Assembly: GCF_019209935.1 (NCBI RefSeq) | Contig: NZ_JAHUTN010000001.1 | Span: 1 to 64,000, forward strand | DNA: 64,000 nt | From: Corynebacterium sp. TAE3-ERU16 | GTDB lineage: Bacteria; Actinomycetota; Actinomycetes; Mycobacteriales; Mycobacteriaceae | Direction: 5' to 3' | Shown here: positions 9,277 to 21,290 of the stretch, one piece after another | Layout: each line of letters opens with the position of its first letter | Numbering within the stretch: position 1 is the stretch's first letter | Program-made: the position numbers and the translations under genes | Notes under the pieces: model-generated | What the model saw: the letters and a program-made list of their open reading frames with translations, nothing else | Told to the model about the DNA's origin: nothing | Databases searched by the model: none

Positions 9277-9331
9277 GTCTGATCCGTCCGAGTGCGGTAT
9301 CCGACGGTCAGCCCGCCGGTGTTCAGGCACA

Positions 9332-9337
9332 AGGCTA
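9332..9337 (-). promoter_or_regulatory. Candidate -10 box for the trpC paralogue
   Basis: TAGCCT on the minus strand lies in the 155-bp gap (9277-9431) between the membrane gene and the trpC paralogue. It would give a leader of about 50 nt. The rest of the gap shows no gene. Confidence 0.3.
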
Positions 9338-9431
9338 ACGGCTTTCCGGGTGTCCGGTGAAATTGCGCCGGCACCGCGCCGCGACGACGTGCCCCCGCAT
9401 CACCCCTCCGACACGGCACGAGGACACGGAG

Positions 9432-10103
9432 TCACCGTACGGGGCCACCCCCTGTCCCCTCCCCCCGATCGTCCGTGGGATCCATGTCCGCGTCGAGTGC
9501 GTCCCAGAGCACCCTCCCGGAATCCGGTGACTCCTCGAGGTCCCGCTCCAGCCGGGCCTGGCGGGCCCCCGGCGTGACGTACCTGCTGGATGCCGGCTGG
9601 GCCACGCCACCGGGACGCAGAACGAGCAGCACTCCCCCGACGAGTGCCAGGGCGCAACCCACGAACGCGACCGTCGGACCGGTGTGGTGGATGTCCAGGC
9701 CGGTTACCGTCGCCCAGTCGCTCAACGTCACCGGGGAGGTGGCCTTCTGGGTCGCGGCGCCCGAGGTGAGCAGCATCCGGGCCCGTTCGGGATCCGGTGC
9801 ACCCGCGAGAAGCGACAACGGTGCCCAGCTGGCCCCGACGGCCGCGAGCGCCGTCAGCGCGCCGATCACCCTGCGCGCGTTCCTCCGTAGCGCGAGGGCT
9901 CCGAGGGTGCCGGCGACCAGCACGAGGGCGATCACGGTGACCTGCGAGGCCCACACGGCACCCGGGAGCTGGCGGACCGCATCTCCGGATTTGTCGTCGA
10001 ATGCCCTGACCGTCACCCAGACCAGCCGCGACGACAGCCACAGCAGTGCCGCACCCGCACCGACCGTGAGCGCCGCGGCCTGCGACAGACGCGGGGTCCT
10101 CAC
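9432..10103 (-). CDS. Trp-region conserved membrane protein (TIGR02234-like)
   Basis: The 223-aa protein has four hydrophobic segments (roughly 8-30, 55-72, 83-102 and 142-165), an Arg-rich cytosolic loop and a hydrophilic, acidic C-terminal tail. Its place between hisI and trpC and its layout match the actinobacterial family named for the trp operon region; the function is unknown. The GTG start at 10101-10103 overlaps the hisI stop by four bases (GTGA), so the two are translationally coupled. The ending tail after residue 170 is low complexity. Confidence 0.8.
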   Translation of the reverse strand: MRTPRLSQAAALTVGAGAALLWLSSRLVWVTVRAFDDKSGDAVRQLPGAVWASQVTVIALVLVAGTLGALALRRNARRVIGALTALAAVGASWAPLSLLAGAPDPERARMLLTSGAATQKATSPVTLSDWATVTGLDIHHTGPTVAFVGCALALVGGVLLVLRPGGVAQPASSRYVTPGARQARLERDLEESPDSGRVLWDALDADMDPTDDRGEGTGGGPVR

Positions 10104-10486
10104 AGCAGCTCATCCGCGTCGAAGCAGGTGTGGTCCCCGGTGTGGCACGCCCCGCCGGTCTGCCGGACCGTGAGCAGAACCGTGTCTCCGTCGCAGTCCA
10201 GTCGCACGCCCGTGACCTCCTGGACGTGGCCCGAGGTCAGTCCCTTGATCCAGTACTCCCGGCGGGACCGGGAGTAGTAGGTGCCCCGGCGGGTCGCGAG
10301 GGTGTAGGCCAACGCATGGGGGTCCATCCACGCGAGCATCAGCACGTCCCCGGTCCCGTCCTCCCGGACGACTGCGGGCAGGAGCCCGGCATCGTTGAGT
10401 TTCAGGCGCTCCGCAACGGCCGGATCCAGCTCATACCGCGAGGGATCATCGGTGTGGCCCGTGTCTGCGGTCGGACCGGAGCTCAT
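10100..10486 (-). CDS. hisI: Phosphoribosyl-AMP cyclohydrolase
   Basis: HisI opens the adenine ring of phosphoribosyl-AMP in the third step of histidine synthesis. The 128-aa monofunctional protein (no HisE domain) has the family motifs: WMD near residue 53, the [11 protein letters not shown] segment, the D-C-D metal site (LDCDGD) and the C-terminal GG-CHTG with its metal-binding cysteine. The ATG overlaps the hisF stop by 4 bp (ATGA). HisE must be encoded elsewhere. Confidence 0.95.
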   Translation of the reverse strand: MSSGPTADTGHTDDPSRYELDPAVAERLKLNDAGLLPAVVREDGTGDVLMLAWMDPHALAYTLATRRGTYYSRSRREYWIKGLTSGHVQEVTGVRLDCDGDTVLLTVRQTGGACHTGDHTCFDADELL

Positions 10487-11259
10487 CGTCGGACCTCGAA
10501 TCCGGCGTCGGCGAGCGCTTCCTTGACCTCGTCGATGGTGATCTCCCGGAAGTGGAAGATCGTGGCCGCGAGCACCGCGTCGGCACCGGCTGCGACCGCC
10601 GGTGGGAAGTGCTCCACGGCACCGGCGCCACCGGAGGCGATCACCGGGACGGTGACCGCCGCGCGGACCGCCTCCAGAAGCTCGAGGTCGAAGCCGTCCC
10701 GGGTGCCGTCACCGTCCATGGAATTCAGCAGGATCTCACCCACCCCGAGTTCCTCGCCACGTCGCGCCCACTCGATCGCGTCGATACCCGCGGATCTGGA
10801 ACCACCGTGGGTGGTCACCTCGAAGCCGGAGGGCTGGGGAGTTCCGCCCTCGGGTACGCGGCGGGCATCGACGGACAGCACGATGCACTGCGCACCGAAG
10901 CGTTCGGACAGTTCGCGGAGCAGCTCCGGCCGGGCGATGGCCGAGGTGTTGACGCTGACCTTGTCCGCACCCGCACGCAGCAGCTGGTCGACGTCCTCGA
11001 CGGAACGCACCCCGCCGCCGACCGTCAGGGGGATGAATACCTGTTCGGCGGTCCTCCGGACGACGTCGAGCATCGTGCCCCGCCCGTCCTTCGACGCGGA
11101 GACATCCAGGAACGTCAGCTCATCGGCGCCCTCGGCGTCGTAGCGGGCGGCGAGTTCCACGGGGTCGCCCGCGTCACGCAGGTTGGCGAAGTTGACGCCT
11201 TTGACGACGCGGCCGTCCGCCACGTCCAGGCAGGGAATGATACGGACAGCTACGGACAA
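10483..11259 (-). CDS. hisF: Imidazole glycerol phosphate synthase, cyclase subunit
   Basis: HisF is the TIM-barrel half of the HisHF complex. It uses ammonia from HisH to form imidazole glycerol phosphate and AICAR. The 258-aa protein contains IPCLDV with the catalytic aspartate near residue 11, the [13 protein letters not shown] segment and the second aspartate region in [10 protein letters not shown]. The start is TTG at 11257-11259, supported by a strong AAGGAGG ten bases upstream and by family alignment at the N terminus. The gap to impA is 38 bp. Confidence 0.95.
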   Translation of the reverse strand: MSVAVRIIPCLDVADGRVVKGVNFANLRDAGDPVELAARYDAEGADELTFLDVSASKDGRGTMLDVVRRTAEQVFIPLTVGGGVRSVEDVDQLLRAGADKVSVNTSAIARPELLRELSERFGAQCIVLSVDARRVPEGGTPQPSGFEVTTHGGSRSAGIDAIEWARRGEELGVGEILLNSMDGDGTRDGFDLELLEAVRAAVTVPVIASGGAGAVEHFPPAVAAGADAVLAATIFHFREITIDEVKEALADAGFEVRR

Positions 11260-11297
11260 GTTCCGTCCGCCTCCTTCTCAGATCGGGTGAAGCTATT

Positions 11298-12104
11298 TCA
11301 ACGGTCGGTGCCGAGGGTCTCACTGATCGTACCGAGGATGACGTCGTGCACGCCCTTCGCCCCGGCGACCACGCCGAAGGAGTCCGGGCGCCACTCGTTC
11401 CCCGCGAGATCGGTCACAACACCCCCGGCGGCACGGACGAGCAGGACGCCCGCGGCGTTGTCCCAGACGTGGGGGCTGAAGGTGACGGTGCCGCCGAATA
11501 TCCCGGCCGCGGTGAAGGCGAGATCGAGACCGACCGATCCCGTCACCCGGAGCCGGGGGTGCTTCGCACCCAGGCGGTCCAGGAGCTCGTGCCGAGCCCA
11601 GGTCGGGAACGAGGAGTGCACCGGAGAGATGATCGAACCGAAACCGATGTGACTCAGCCAGGGATCGCGTTCGGTGACGGGGCGCTGCGGCCGCCCGTTG
11701 CACATCAGTGGCGAACCGGTGTAGGCGGTGAAGCGCTGCCCCGTCGCAGGCTGCGAGGTCAGGGCGCAGACGGGCTGTCCGTCGACGAGGAGACTCAGCA
11801 GGAACGCGCACATCGGGTTTCCGACGGCGAAGTTGGAGGTTCCGTCGACGGGATCGACGACCCAGACGGCCCCGGCGCCGAGCTCTCCCCCCTCCTCCTC
11901 CCCGAACACGGGTATACCGGTGAGCAGCGTGAGCTGGCGGCGAACGATCTCCTCGACGGCGAGGTCGACCTCGGTGGCGATGTCCCCCTCGCCCTTCTCC
12001 ATGACGCGTGCCTCGCCGAGCGACGTGCGGATCATCCGCTCCGCGTCATCGGCGACGGCCTCAGCCACGGCGAGCAGCCCGCGGGCGTCCAGATCACCGG
12101 ACAC
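11298..12104 (-). CDS. impA: Inositol monophosphatase family phosphatase in the his operon
   Basis: The 268-aa protein belongs to the Mg-dependent inositol monophosphatase superfamily. It has the acidic motif GEEEGG, motif 1 VDPVDGTSNF and motif 2 WDNAAG followed by AGG. In Corynebacterium the his-operon copy is called impA. Members of this superfamily can be inositol phosphatases or histidinol-phosphatases, and sequence alone does not decide. The GTG start at 12102-12104 lies 2 bp after the hisA stop, and translated similarity begins soon after it. Frame-open sequence further upstream overlaps hisA and is not coding here. A role as the missing histidinol-phosphatase is possible because no other phosphatase of the pathway is in the window. 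Confidence 0.85.
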   Translation of the reverse strand: MSGDLDARGLLAVAEAVADDAERMIRTSLGEARVMEKGEGDIATEVDLAVEEIVRRQLTLLTGIPVFGEEEGGELGAGAVWVVDPVDGTSNFAVGNPMCAFLLSLLVDGQPVCALTSQPATGQRFTAYTGSPLMCNGRPQRPVTERDPWLSHIGFGSIISPVHSSFPTWARHELLDRLGAKHPRLRVTGSVGLDLAFTAAGIFGGTVTFSPHVWDNAAGVLLVRAAGGVVTDLAGNEWRPDSFGVVAGAKGVHDVILGTISETLGTDR

Positions 12105-12106
12105 GG

Positions 12107-12868
12107 TCAGTCGCGCCCGGTCGGAGCATCGGTGGCGGGGGCGACCGCGGCGAGGGCCTCGGGGAGAGTGAAGCGCCCCTCGTAGAGGGCCTTGCCGATT
12201 ATGACGGAGTCGATTCCCTCGTCCACGTAGGGCATCAGTCCGGTGACATCGGAGAGCTCCGCGATGCCACCGGACGCGGTGACGGGCGCGTCCGTGGCCG
12301 CGGCCACGTCCCGCAGGAGGTCGATGTTCGGTCCGGTCAGGGTACCGTCCCTGGAGACGTCGGTGACGACGAACCGGCTGCACCCCGCCTGATCGAAGCG
12401 CTCGAGGATCTCCCAGAGATCGCCGCCGTCGGACACCCATCCCCGACCGCGCGTCCGCCACTCGCCGCCGATGAGGCGGACATCGAGACCGATCGCGACG
12501 CGGTCACCGTGGGTGCCGATTATCTTCTCCGCCCATTCCGGGTTCTCCAGCGCGGCGGTGCCGATGTTCACGCGGCGGGCTCCGGTCGCGAGCGCCCGTT
12601 CGAGTGACGCGTCATCCCGGATGCCACCGGTCAGCTCCACGTCGATGTCGAGTCTGTGCACGACCTCGGCCATCATCTCGTGGTTGGATCCCCGACCGAA
12701 GGCGGCGTCGAGGTCGACGAAGTGCAGCCACCGTGCCCCCTGGTCCTGCCAGTTGAGTGCGGCGTCCAGCGGGCTGCCGTAGCTCTTCTCACTGCCCGCC
12801 TCCCCCTGGTGCAGGCGGACGGCCTTACCGTCCACGACGTCGACTGCGGGTAGAAGTGTGAGGCTCAT
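12107..12868 (-). CDS. hisA: ProFAR isomerase HisA, HisA-specialised (subHisA-like) variant
   Basis: HisA isomerises ProFAR in the fourth step of histidine synthesis. In most actinobacteria the orthologue, PriA, also does the TrpF reaction. The 253-aa barrel keeps the catalytic D10 (PAVDV) and D174 (SRDGT) and the PriA-type loop R142-G143-W144. It has L48, F50 and T80 where PriA enzymes have Ile, Leu and Ser. From memory, those three substitutions distinguish the Corynebacterium subHisA enzymes that lost TrpF activity. The ATG at 12866-12868 has TAGGAT 7 nt upstream, so the gene probably has its own leaderless promoter in the 55-bp gap after hisH. Confidence 0.93.
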   Translation of the reverse strand: MSLTLLPAVDVVDGKAVRLHQGEAGSEKSYGSPLDAALNWQDQGARWLHFVDLDAAFGRGSNHEMMAEVVHRLDIDVELTGGIRDDASLERALATGARRVNIGTAALENPEWAEKIIGTHGDRVAIGLDVRLIGGEWRTRGRGWVSDGGDLWEILERFDQAGCSRFVVTDVSRDGTLTGPNIDLLRDVAAATDAPVTASGGIAELSDVTGLMPYVDEGIDSVIIGKALYEGRFTLPEALAAVAPATDAPTGRD

Positions 12869-12875
12869 GGGGCCA

Positions 12876-12881
12876 ATCCTA
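12876..12881 (-). promoter_or_regulatory. Candidate internal -10 box of hisA (leaderless)
   Basis: TAGGAT on the minus strand is followed by a 7-nt spacer and the hisA ATG. It would allow hisA and the genes after it to be transcribed separately from hisDCBH. Confidence 0.45.
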
Positions 12882-12924
12882 GCGATGCCGGGACGGGCGC
12901 GACACCCCGTCGGTGGGTCGGTGG

Positions 12925-13569
12925 TCAGAGTGTGTCGATCCAGTTGCGCAGGAGCTCGGCACCCGCGTCACCGGACTTCTCGGGGTGGAACTGGGTGGCC
13001 CACAACGGGCCGTTCTCCACGGCGGCGAGGAAGCGGTCCCCCTCGTGTTGCGCCCAGGTGAGCGTCGGCGGGGTGAGGACGTCATCCTCCGGCATGTCCC
13101 AGCTCCGGACCGCGTAGGAGTGGACGAAGTAGAAGCGCTCGTCGGCGATACCGTGGAACATCCGGGAGTCCGCCGGGGCGTCGACGGTGTTCCAGCCCAT
13201 GTGCGGCAGGATGTTCGCCCGGAGCTTCTCGACCGTTCCCGGCCACTCACCGCAGCCTTCAGCGGTGGTGCCGTGCTCAACACCGCGCTCGAAGAGGATC
13301 TGCATCCCGACGCAGATGCCGAGGACCGGGCGCGACCCGGCGAGTCGTTCACCGATGAGCCGGGCGCCGCGGACATCGCGCAGTCCCTGCATGCACGCGG
13401 CGAAGGCGCCGACACCTGGGACGAGGAGTCCGTCCGCCGCGAGCACGGTCTCCGGGTCGTTGGTGACGGTCACCTCGGCACCGGCGCGCTCGACCGCGCG
13501 GTGCGCGGATCGCAGGTTTCCGGAACCGTAGTCGAGGAGGGCCACGGTGGGGGTCTTGCGGCTGGTCAT
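12925..13569 (-). CDS. hisH: Imidazole glycerol phosphate synthase, glutamine amidotransferase subunit
   Basis: HisH hydrolyses glutamine and channels ammonia to HisF. The 214-aa class I amidotransferase has the nucleophile C86 in GICVGMQ, the oxyanion strand PGVGAF, and H195/E197 in FHPEKSG. The ATG overlaps the stop of the upstream MFS gene by 4 bp (ATGA). Confidence 0.95.
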   Translation of the reverse strand: MTSRKTPTVALLDYGSGNLRSAHRAVERAGAEVTVTNDPETVLAADGLLVPGVGAFAACMQGLRDVRGARLIGERLAGSRPVLGICVGMQILFERGVEHGTTAEGCGEWPGTVEKLRANILPHMGWNTVDAPADSRMFHGIADERFYFVHSYAVRSWDMPEDDVLTPPTLTWAQHEGDRFLAAVENGPLWATQFHPEKSGDAGAELLRNWIDTL

Positions 13570-15404
13570 CTGGTACTCCCGGTGGTGTCGGTATCGGAAT
13601 CGGTGGTTGGATCGTCGGCTACACGTGACCCCGTGTTCGGTTCATCGGTGTCCGACGTCCCGGACGGTGGCGCCGTCCGTCCGGCATCCCGCGGACTGAG
13701 ATCCACGGGTGTGACAGAGGACTTCTTCGGGGCCCGCTCCTGTCCGCCCTCGCCGGGCCGGTCCGGGGAGCGGAGTTCCGCCAGTCTCCTGCGCTCCATC
13801 TCGCGGGCTTCCGCCCGGGCACGTTCGATGTACTCCTGGGCCTCCCTGCGGGCCCGCTCGACGTGAGCGCGGGCGTCCGCACGGATCTCCCGGACCTGGA
13901 TCCTGTACTCCCGCTGATCCGACTTCCGCTCGGCCTTCAGGGCGCGTCGCTCGGCGGCCTCCGCGCGGAGTTCGGCGTTGAACTCCTCGCGGCTCATGCC
14001 CTCGGGGCGGCGCCGGACATGCGGACGCGGGGTGTTCTTGGCGAGCAGTTCGGCGACGTGCACGGGCTTCATGCCCACCCGGCCGATGGCCCTGGCGCTG
14101 CGCACCGCGGTCCGTGCCATCGGGACACGTCGGAGAGTCGCGCGTGTGTTGTTGTACTCCGCGATGCGGTGCCTGCCGATGATCCGGTCCGCGAGCACGA
14201 CGACGAGACCGAGCACCACCAGACCCGCAGCCGTTCCGAAGGACCCGGAGTAGGCGGCCCGCGCGGCGACGACACCGAGAACCACGGAGCCGAGGCCGGT
14301 GCCGGAATCGAAGGCGATGTTCCACATCGCGGACGCCTCGGTGACCTTGGAGCGGGGCAACCGGGCGAACATCATCAGCAGCGCCTCGTTCTGGACGGCG
14401 CCGAAACCGGCGCCGAACAGCAGTGCGGAGAGGAGCAGCAGCCACGGGTTGAGCCCCGCGGCGAGAACGAGGGTCGCGAGCGCCAGACCGATGACCCCGG
14501 CGACGAGCGACGGAATGACCAGCCGACCGGCCTCGCCACGACGGTCCGCGATGATGCCCGCACCGTACCGGCTGAGCATCTGCGATCCGCCGACGACCGC
14601 CAGAACGAGTCCTCCGACCACGGCGCCGTCGGCCGGGTCGAGTTCCTTCACCGCAGCGGGGAGGAAGGAGGAGATGGCGCCGTAGCCCATCGCGATGGTG
14701 GAGATGGCGAGCGCCGGGACGGTGATGAGCTTCCAGGTGGCGACTGAGTAGCCGGTCTCCGTGATGGACCCGGTACCGCGCAGGGACTCCCGCTTCTCCG
14801 GGGACAGCCTCGGAAGGGACCAGCACAGTGCGGTGGCACCGATTCCGATGACCGAGGAGATGATGTAGACCGCGGTGAATCCGATGGTCTCCGCGAGGTA
14901 GAGTCCCGTCGGCAGGAAGAGCATCTGCAGGAGCCCGACGACGAGTCCCAGCGCCCCCGATGCCTTGCCGAGAAATCTCCGGGCCACGAGTTCGGCCATC
15001 AGCGCGGACTGGGCGACCGTCAGGGCACCGAACCCGACGCCGCGGACCGCCGAGACCGTGAGCACCGGGATCGCATCGACGGAGAAGACGTACAAGGCGG
15101 AAGGCACACACAGCAGGAATGCCGAGACGACCATCACCGGGATGTAGCCGAACCGGCGCAGTGCCTTCGGCGTGAACATCTGGGTGAGCACGGTACCGGC
15201 CATGAATACGCCGGTGACCGAACCGGCGAGACTGTCCGACCCTCCCGAGCTGATCACCGCGAGCGGGACCACCGGAAGCATCAGCGACCAGGAAGCGAAG
15301 GCGGCGGCGACGGCGATCAGCGTCGTCTTCAGCGCCGGGCTGCTCCACATGTTGTCGAGCTTCTCGAGTTCATCGCGTGACAGCAGCCGCGCCGACGTCT
15401 TCAC
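13566..15404 (-). CDS. MFS transporter with long cytosolic coiled-coil tail, in his operon
   Basis: The 612-aa protein has a 12-segment major facilitator body at about residues 28-415. It is followed by about 195 hydrophilic residues. The part at about 460-555 is strongly charged with heptad-like Arg/Glu/Ala spacing, most likely a coiled coil. The end (about 560-612) is Thr/Asp/Ser-rich and probably disordered. Transport substrate is unknown. Corynebacterial his operons do carry an MFS gene here. The GTG start at 15402-15404 has AGGTGG nine bases upstream. The stop overlaps the hisH start. Export of a histidine-pathway compound is a possibility from context only. Confidence 0.85.
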   Translation of the reverse strand: MKTSARLLSRDELEKLDNMWSSPALKTTLIAVAAAFASWSLMLPVVPLAVISSGGSDSLAGSVTGVFMAGTVLTQMFTPKALRRFGYIPVMVVSAFLLCVPSALYVFSVDAIPVLTVSAVRGVGFGALTVAQSALMAELVARRFLGKASGALGLVVGLLQMLFLPTGLYLAETIGFTAVYIISSVIGIGATALCWSLPRLSPEKRESLRGTGSITETGYSVATWKLITVPALAISTIAMGYGAISSFLPAAVKELDPADGAVVGGLVLAVVGGSQMLSRYGAGIIADRRGEAGRLVIPSLVAGVIGLALATLVLAAGLNPWLLLLSALLFGAGFGAVQNEALLMMFARLPRSKVTEASAMWNIAFDSGTGLGSVVLGVVAARAAYSGSFGTAAGLVVLGLVVVLADRIIGRHRIAEYNNTRATLRRVPMARTAVRSARAIGRVGMKPVHVAELLAKNTPRPHVRRRPEGMSREEFNAELRAEAAERRALKAERKSDQREYRIQVREIRADARAHVERARREAQEYIERARAEAREMERRRLAELRSPDRPGEGGQERAPKKSSVTPVDLSPRDAGRTAPPSGTSDTDEPNTGSRVADDPTTDSDTDTTGSTR

Positions 15405-15408
15405 CTAT

Positions 15409-15618
15409 CTAACCCACCTCTCCCAGTAGCCACAGCAGCGCCGCGGCGAACGCCACGGCCGCTGCCAGAGCGCCGATGAATGTCATGACCCGGTTCTCGG
15501 CCTGGTAGGCCGCCCAGGTTCCGCCGACCAGGAGGCCGGCGATGAGGAACAGCAGGTAGATGAACCAGTGTGCGGAACCGTCCTGCTGTCCGGCTGCCAC
15601 TCTAACAAGGTCCGGCAT
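15409..15618 (-). CDS. Small two-segment membrane protein in his operon
   Basis: The 69-aa product has two hydrophobic helices (about 18-37 and 45-65) separated by a short loop with charged residues. I recognise no family. It lies 3 bp after the hisB stop and 4 bp before the MFS start, so it is co-transcribed and may be a partner of the transporter. The ATG is at 15616-15618. Confidence 0.75.
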   Translation of the reverse strand: MPDLVRVAAGQQDGSAHWFIYLLFLIAGLLVGGTWAAYQAENRVMTFIGALAAAVAFAAALLWLLGEVG

Positions 15619-15621
15619 CGG

Positions 15622-16269
15622 CTACAGCGACCCCTTCGTGGACGGGACTCCCGAGACCCGGGGATCCGGTTCGGTGGCGGCTCTCAGTGCCCGCGCCACG
15701 GCCTTGTACTCGGCCTCGGTGATGTGGTGCGGATCCCGCCCGTAGTGGCACCGCACGTGGAGGGCGATCTGCGCGTTGAAGGCGAGCGACTCGAAGAAGT
15801 GCCGGTTGATGACGGTGGCGTAGTGTCCGCCGATCACGGCGGTGATCATCTGGTCCGGTTCGCCGTCCATGACGAAGTACGGGCGACCGGAGACGTCCAC
15901 GATCGCCTCGCACAGGGTCTCGTCCATCGGCAGCTGGCAGGAACCGAAACGCCGGATACCCGACTTGTCCCCCAGTGCCTCCCGGATCGCACCTCCCAAC
16001 ACGATCGCGGTGTCCTCGACGGTGTGGTGTGCATCGACCTCGATGTCCCCGGAGGCGTGGACGGTGAGGTCGAAGCTGCCGTGGGTACCGAATGCGGTGA
16101 GCATGTGGTCGAAGAACGGCAGACCGGTGCTGATCTCGCAGTTGCCGGTACCGTCCAGGTCGATCTCCACCGCGATCGTCGACTCGCGGGTGGCGCGTTC
16201 AACGCGGGCCCGACGGATGGCGTCGGTACCCTCGGATTCGTTGCCGGTGGTGTGGTTCAGGTCAGCCAT
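15622..16269 (-). CDS. hisB: Imidazoleglycerol-phosphate dehydratase
   Basis: HisB dehydrates imidazole glycerol phosphate in the sixth step of histidine synthesis. The 215-aa monofunctional protein has the Mn-binding motifs [17 protein letters not shown] and, near the C terminus, H-VRCHYG followed by [10 protein letters not shown]. The ATG at 16267-16269 is chosen because family homology begins within the next 20 residues. A longer open frame extends upstream into the hisC gap. Only a weak ribosome site is visible. The gap to hisC is 49 bp. Confidence 0.95.
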   Translation of the reverse strand: MADLNHTTGNESEGTDAIRRARVERATRESTIAVEIDLDGTGNCEISTGLPFFDHMLTAFGTHGSFDLTVHASGDIEVDAHHTVEDTAIVLGGAIREALGDKSGIRRFGSCQLPMDETLCEAIVDVSGRPYFVMDGEPDQMITAVIGGHYATVINRHFFESLAFNAQIALHVRCHYGRDPHHITEAEYKAVARALRAATEPDPRVSGVPSTKGSL

Positions 16270-16318
16270 GGCTTGTCGTCTCGTTCCTCGTGACTCGGTG
16301 ACGGGTGCTGGGATGGTT

Positions 16319-18816
<2,498 letters not shown>

Positions 18817-18907
18817 TTGCTGCATCATCCCGTCATGTGTCTGCGTTGGTGGTGGCGGTCCCTGCCCCCCGGTACGACGCCGGGAAACGGCGGTGCTGTC
18901 TGCGGCC

Positions 18908-18913
18908 ATTGTA
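18908..18913 (-). promoter_or_regulatory. Candidate -10 box of the his operon
   Basis: TACAAT on the minus strand, flanked by a GGCC...GGCC inverted arm, is the best -10 match in the 211-bp divergent region 18817-19027. It would start transcription near 18900. Confidence 0.45.
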
Positions 18914-18978
18914 TTAGGCCCCGGTTCCGGGGATGCCACGGGTGCACCGGACCGGGGCGTGGCCCCCCGGCCACCGCG

Positions 18979-18984
18979 TATATT
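18979..18984 (+). promoter_or_regulatory. Candidate -10 box of the YbjN gene pair
   Basis: TATATT on the plus strand, 44 bp before the ATG at 19028, stands out in a GC-rich region. A leader of about 35 nt would include the GAGGAG ribosome site at 19011-19016. Confidence 0.45.
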
Positions 18985-19027
18985 GGCGGAGAGGTTCGAA
19001 GCCACACGGTGAGGAGTGAAGCAGATC

Positions 19028-20116
19028 ATGGGCGACCGCACCGGGGGACGCACGGGCCCCACGAGAGTCAGTCTCGCTGACGTGTCGGCGGCCGTCAGTG
19101 CATGTGACTACCGCTTCCTGTCCGGCAACCAGCGGCTGCTGCTGCCGTGGGAGACGCACAGGGTGCTCGTCTACATCGGCCGCGTCGACGCCCCGGTGCT
19201 CATCGCCGAGGGGCACCTACGCGGCACCCTCGATCTCTCCGACATCAACGCCCTGGCGCACACCATCACGGCGTGGAACGCGGAGCGGATCAATCCGACC
19301 GCGATGCTGGAGATCACCGACGACGGGGCGGTCTCCGTCCGCTTCCGTACCGCGCTGCCCATCGGGGCGGGAGCCACCGGCGAGCAGCTGCGCACCTTCA
19401 TCCGGTCCGCGATGCAGGCGACGGAGCTGGCCGCCGATCGGGTACTCACCGAGTTTCCCCAGTTGAAACCGAACGAACGGGCGGACGCCACCGAAGACGG
19501 CCTCGACGGGGACGCCCTGCACGGACCGCTCCGGCTCCAGACGACCCCGGAGGACAGCAACCATGACCCGGATGAGGGGACACCGACCGTGACTGAACCG
19601 GATGACCCGGACGAGGAACGCGACATCAGCGACGGGGTGAACTCCAACGCTGACGGCGACATCGATCTCCCCGATGCGGATCCACCTTTCCCGGTGGATC
19701 TGACCCGACTGGAGTCGACGTTGAAGGACCTCGGGATCCACGGGATGCACAGAGGGGAGAGCTGGCTCGCGACGACGGTCAACAGTGTTCTCGTCGGCCT
19801 CCACCTGGACAACGGACCGTCGCTCATCCTCCGTGGTCTCTGGGATCCGAACCTCGATCCGGAACGGGACTTCATGCGCGTGTTCCTCTGCTGCAACACC
19901 TGGAACGAGAAGTCCGCACTGACGAAGGCCTACTGCCACACCGATGACGACGGGCTCCAGGTCCGCGTGGAGATGTCGGTCCCGACGGCAGCAGGTCTGA
20001 CCTCCACCCAGCTCCGGCACACGCTCTCCCTCGGGCTCCGTCGCGTCCTGATCGCGGTCGGATCCATCAGCGAGGATGTCACCGGGGTGTCGGTGGTCGA
20101 ATGGCCCGAGGACTGA
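19028..20116 (+). CDS. YbjN-domain protein with two domains (first of tandem pair)
   Basis: The 362-aa soluble protein has two copies of a YbjN-like alpha/beta domain at about residues 12-135 and 215-358, joined by an acidic Asp/Glu/Pro linker. The YbjN fold is related to type III secretion chaperones; the actinobacterial members have no proven function. GAGGAG at 19011-19016 favours the ATG at 19028 over an in-frame GTG at 19016. The next gene begins 4 bp after its stop and also has two such domains, so the two products probably work together, perhaps as a heteromer. Confidence 0.8.
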   Translation: MGDRTGGRTGPTRVSLADVSAAVSACDYRFLSGNQRLLLPWETHRVLVYIGRVDAPVLIAEGHLRGTLDLSDINALAHTITAWNAERINPTAMLEITDDGAVSVRFRTALPIGAGATGEQLRTFIRSAMQATELAADRVLTEFPQLKPNERADATEDGLDGDALHGPLRLQTTPEDSNHDPDEGTPTVTEPDDPDEERDISDGVNSNADGDIDLPDADPPFPVDLTRLESTLKDLGIHGMHRGESWLATTVNSVLVGLHLDNGPSLILRGLWDPNLDPERDFMRVFLCCNTWNEKSALTKAYCHTDDDGLQVRVEMSVPTAAGLTSTQLRHTLSLGLRRVLIAVGSISEDVTGVSVVEWPED

Positions 20117-20120
20117 CCCG

Positions 20121-21290
20121 GTGCCCTCCGCCGACCACGGACAGGACCCCACCGGTCGGGTCCCGGATGACCCCTCCGGTCTGTTCCCCGGGAGCCCACC
20201 TACCGGCGACCTCAACCGTGGGCTGAGGCTGACGCTCCTCCGGATGTCCGGACCGGCACCTCTCCGGGTGCTGCGCCGCCGGCTACGTTCCGGCCACCGC
20301 TGGACCCGGTCACTGACCCTCGACATGGTCGAGGCCGCACTGGGCGGACTCGGGGTGCGGTACTCGACGGTCGCGGACCGGATCATGGTCGCCTGGCCGA
20401 GCGTCCGCGGTGAGTTCCTCGTGATCCGCGACAACGGTGGACTGCACCTCGTGTTCCGGGGTCGGCTCCGGGGACGGACCGGGGTGGAGCACCTGCCTGT
20501 CCTGCAGGACGCCCTCGCGCTGGGTGAGCAGCGTTCCCTGCCGGTGTGCTTCTACCCGTCCGTCGCCGCGGACGGGACCCTCAGCGTCCGGTTCCACGCG
20601 TCACTGTGCGTCGATGCGGGAATCTCCGACGATCAGTTGCGTACGTTTCTGGAGAGATCTCTCACCCTCGTGATCACCGGGTGCCGCGCACTCATCGACG
20701 AGATCCCGCCCCTGGCCGGCCCCAGGATCAACCCCCTGGAACTGCTGCGCACCGATGCGGTGGAGGCCACACGGCCGGTGCCCGGGACCGTCATACCCCG
20801 GCCGGGGTCGCACCCGGTGGAACCCGGGATACCGGAACCACTCGACATGTACCGCCTCCGGATCATTCTCGAACGGATCCGCGGGGACGCGGAACCCCAT
20901 CCCAGGTTCCGGGCTCTCATCCTGACGGTCGACGAGGTCGAGGTCCAGGTCACCGTGACCACCGATGCCGCGGGAGTCGCCGGCGGCGATCTCATCGTCA
21001 TCTCGCGGTGGGAGGTCCCCGTGGAGGGCCCCGCGACCGAGGCGTTCGGGGATGCATCGACGGCGTGTGCTGCGTTCGATCGCCGCTGCCAGGCCGTCAA
21101 CGCCCGGGCGGCGCTCGTGGACGACGGATCGGACGGCGTCGGGGATCGCGTCGTCGTCTGCGCGGTGGCGGTGTTCCCGGTCGCGGTCGGGGCGACCGAC
21201 GCACAACTCGAGGCGGCGATCGGGTGCGGAATCACGGGCGTCGTGGAGGCGGTCACCGTGATCCGGGCCGCGCTGTCCGGGCCCCGCTAG
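20121..21290 (+). CDS. YbjN-domain protein with two domains (second of tandem pair)
   Basis: The 389-aa protein repeats the architecture of its upstream neighbour: an N-terminal Pro-rich stretch, one YbjN-like domain at about 60-200, and a more diverged one at about 245-385. GAGGA at 20108-20112, inside the end of the previous gene, sits 8 nt before the GTG at 20121 and decides the start. This indicates translational coupling. The 3' end overlaps by 4 bp the convergent membrane gene. Function unknown. Confidence 0.8.
   Translation: MPSADHGQDPTGRVPDDPSGLFPGSPPTGDLNRGLRLTLLRMSGPAPLRVLRRRLRSGHRWTRSLTLDMVEAALGGLGVRYSTVADRIMVAWPSVRGEFLVIRDNGGLHLVFRGRLRGRTGVEHLPVLQDALALGEQRSLPVCFYPSVAADGTLSVRFHASLCVDAGISDDQLRTFLERSLTLVITGCRALIDEIPPLAGPRINPLELLRTDAVEATRPVPGTVIPRPGSHPVEPGIPEPLDMYRLRIILERIRGDAEPHPRFRALILTVDEVEVQVTVTTDAAGVAGGDLIVISRWEVPVEGPATEAFGDASTACAAFDRRCQAVNARAALVDDGSDGVGDRVVVCAVAVFPVAVGATDAQLEAAIGCGITGVVEAVTVIRAALSGPR

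Noticed and set aside
18817..18907. Histidine leader peptide / attenuator before hisD
   Set aside because: One frame contains three His codons (two adjacent) but has no start codon, and no terminator-antiterminator pair or T-box is visible.
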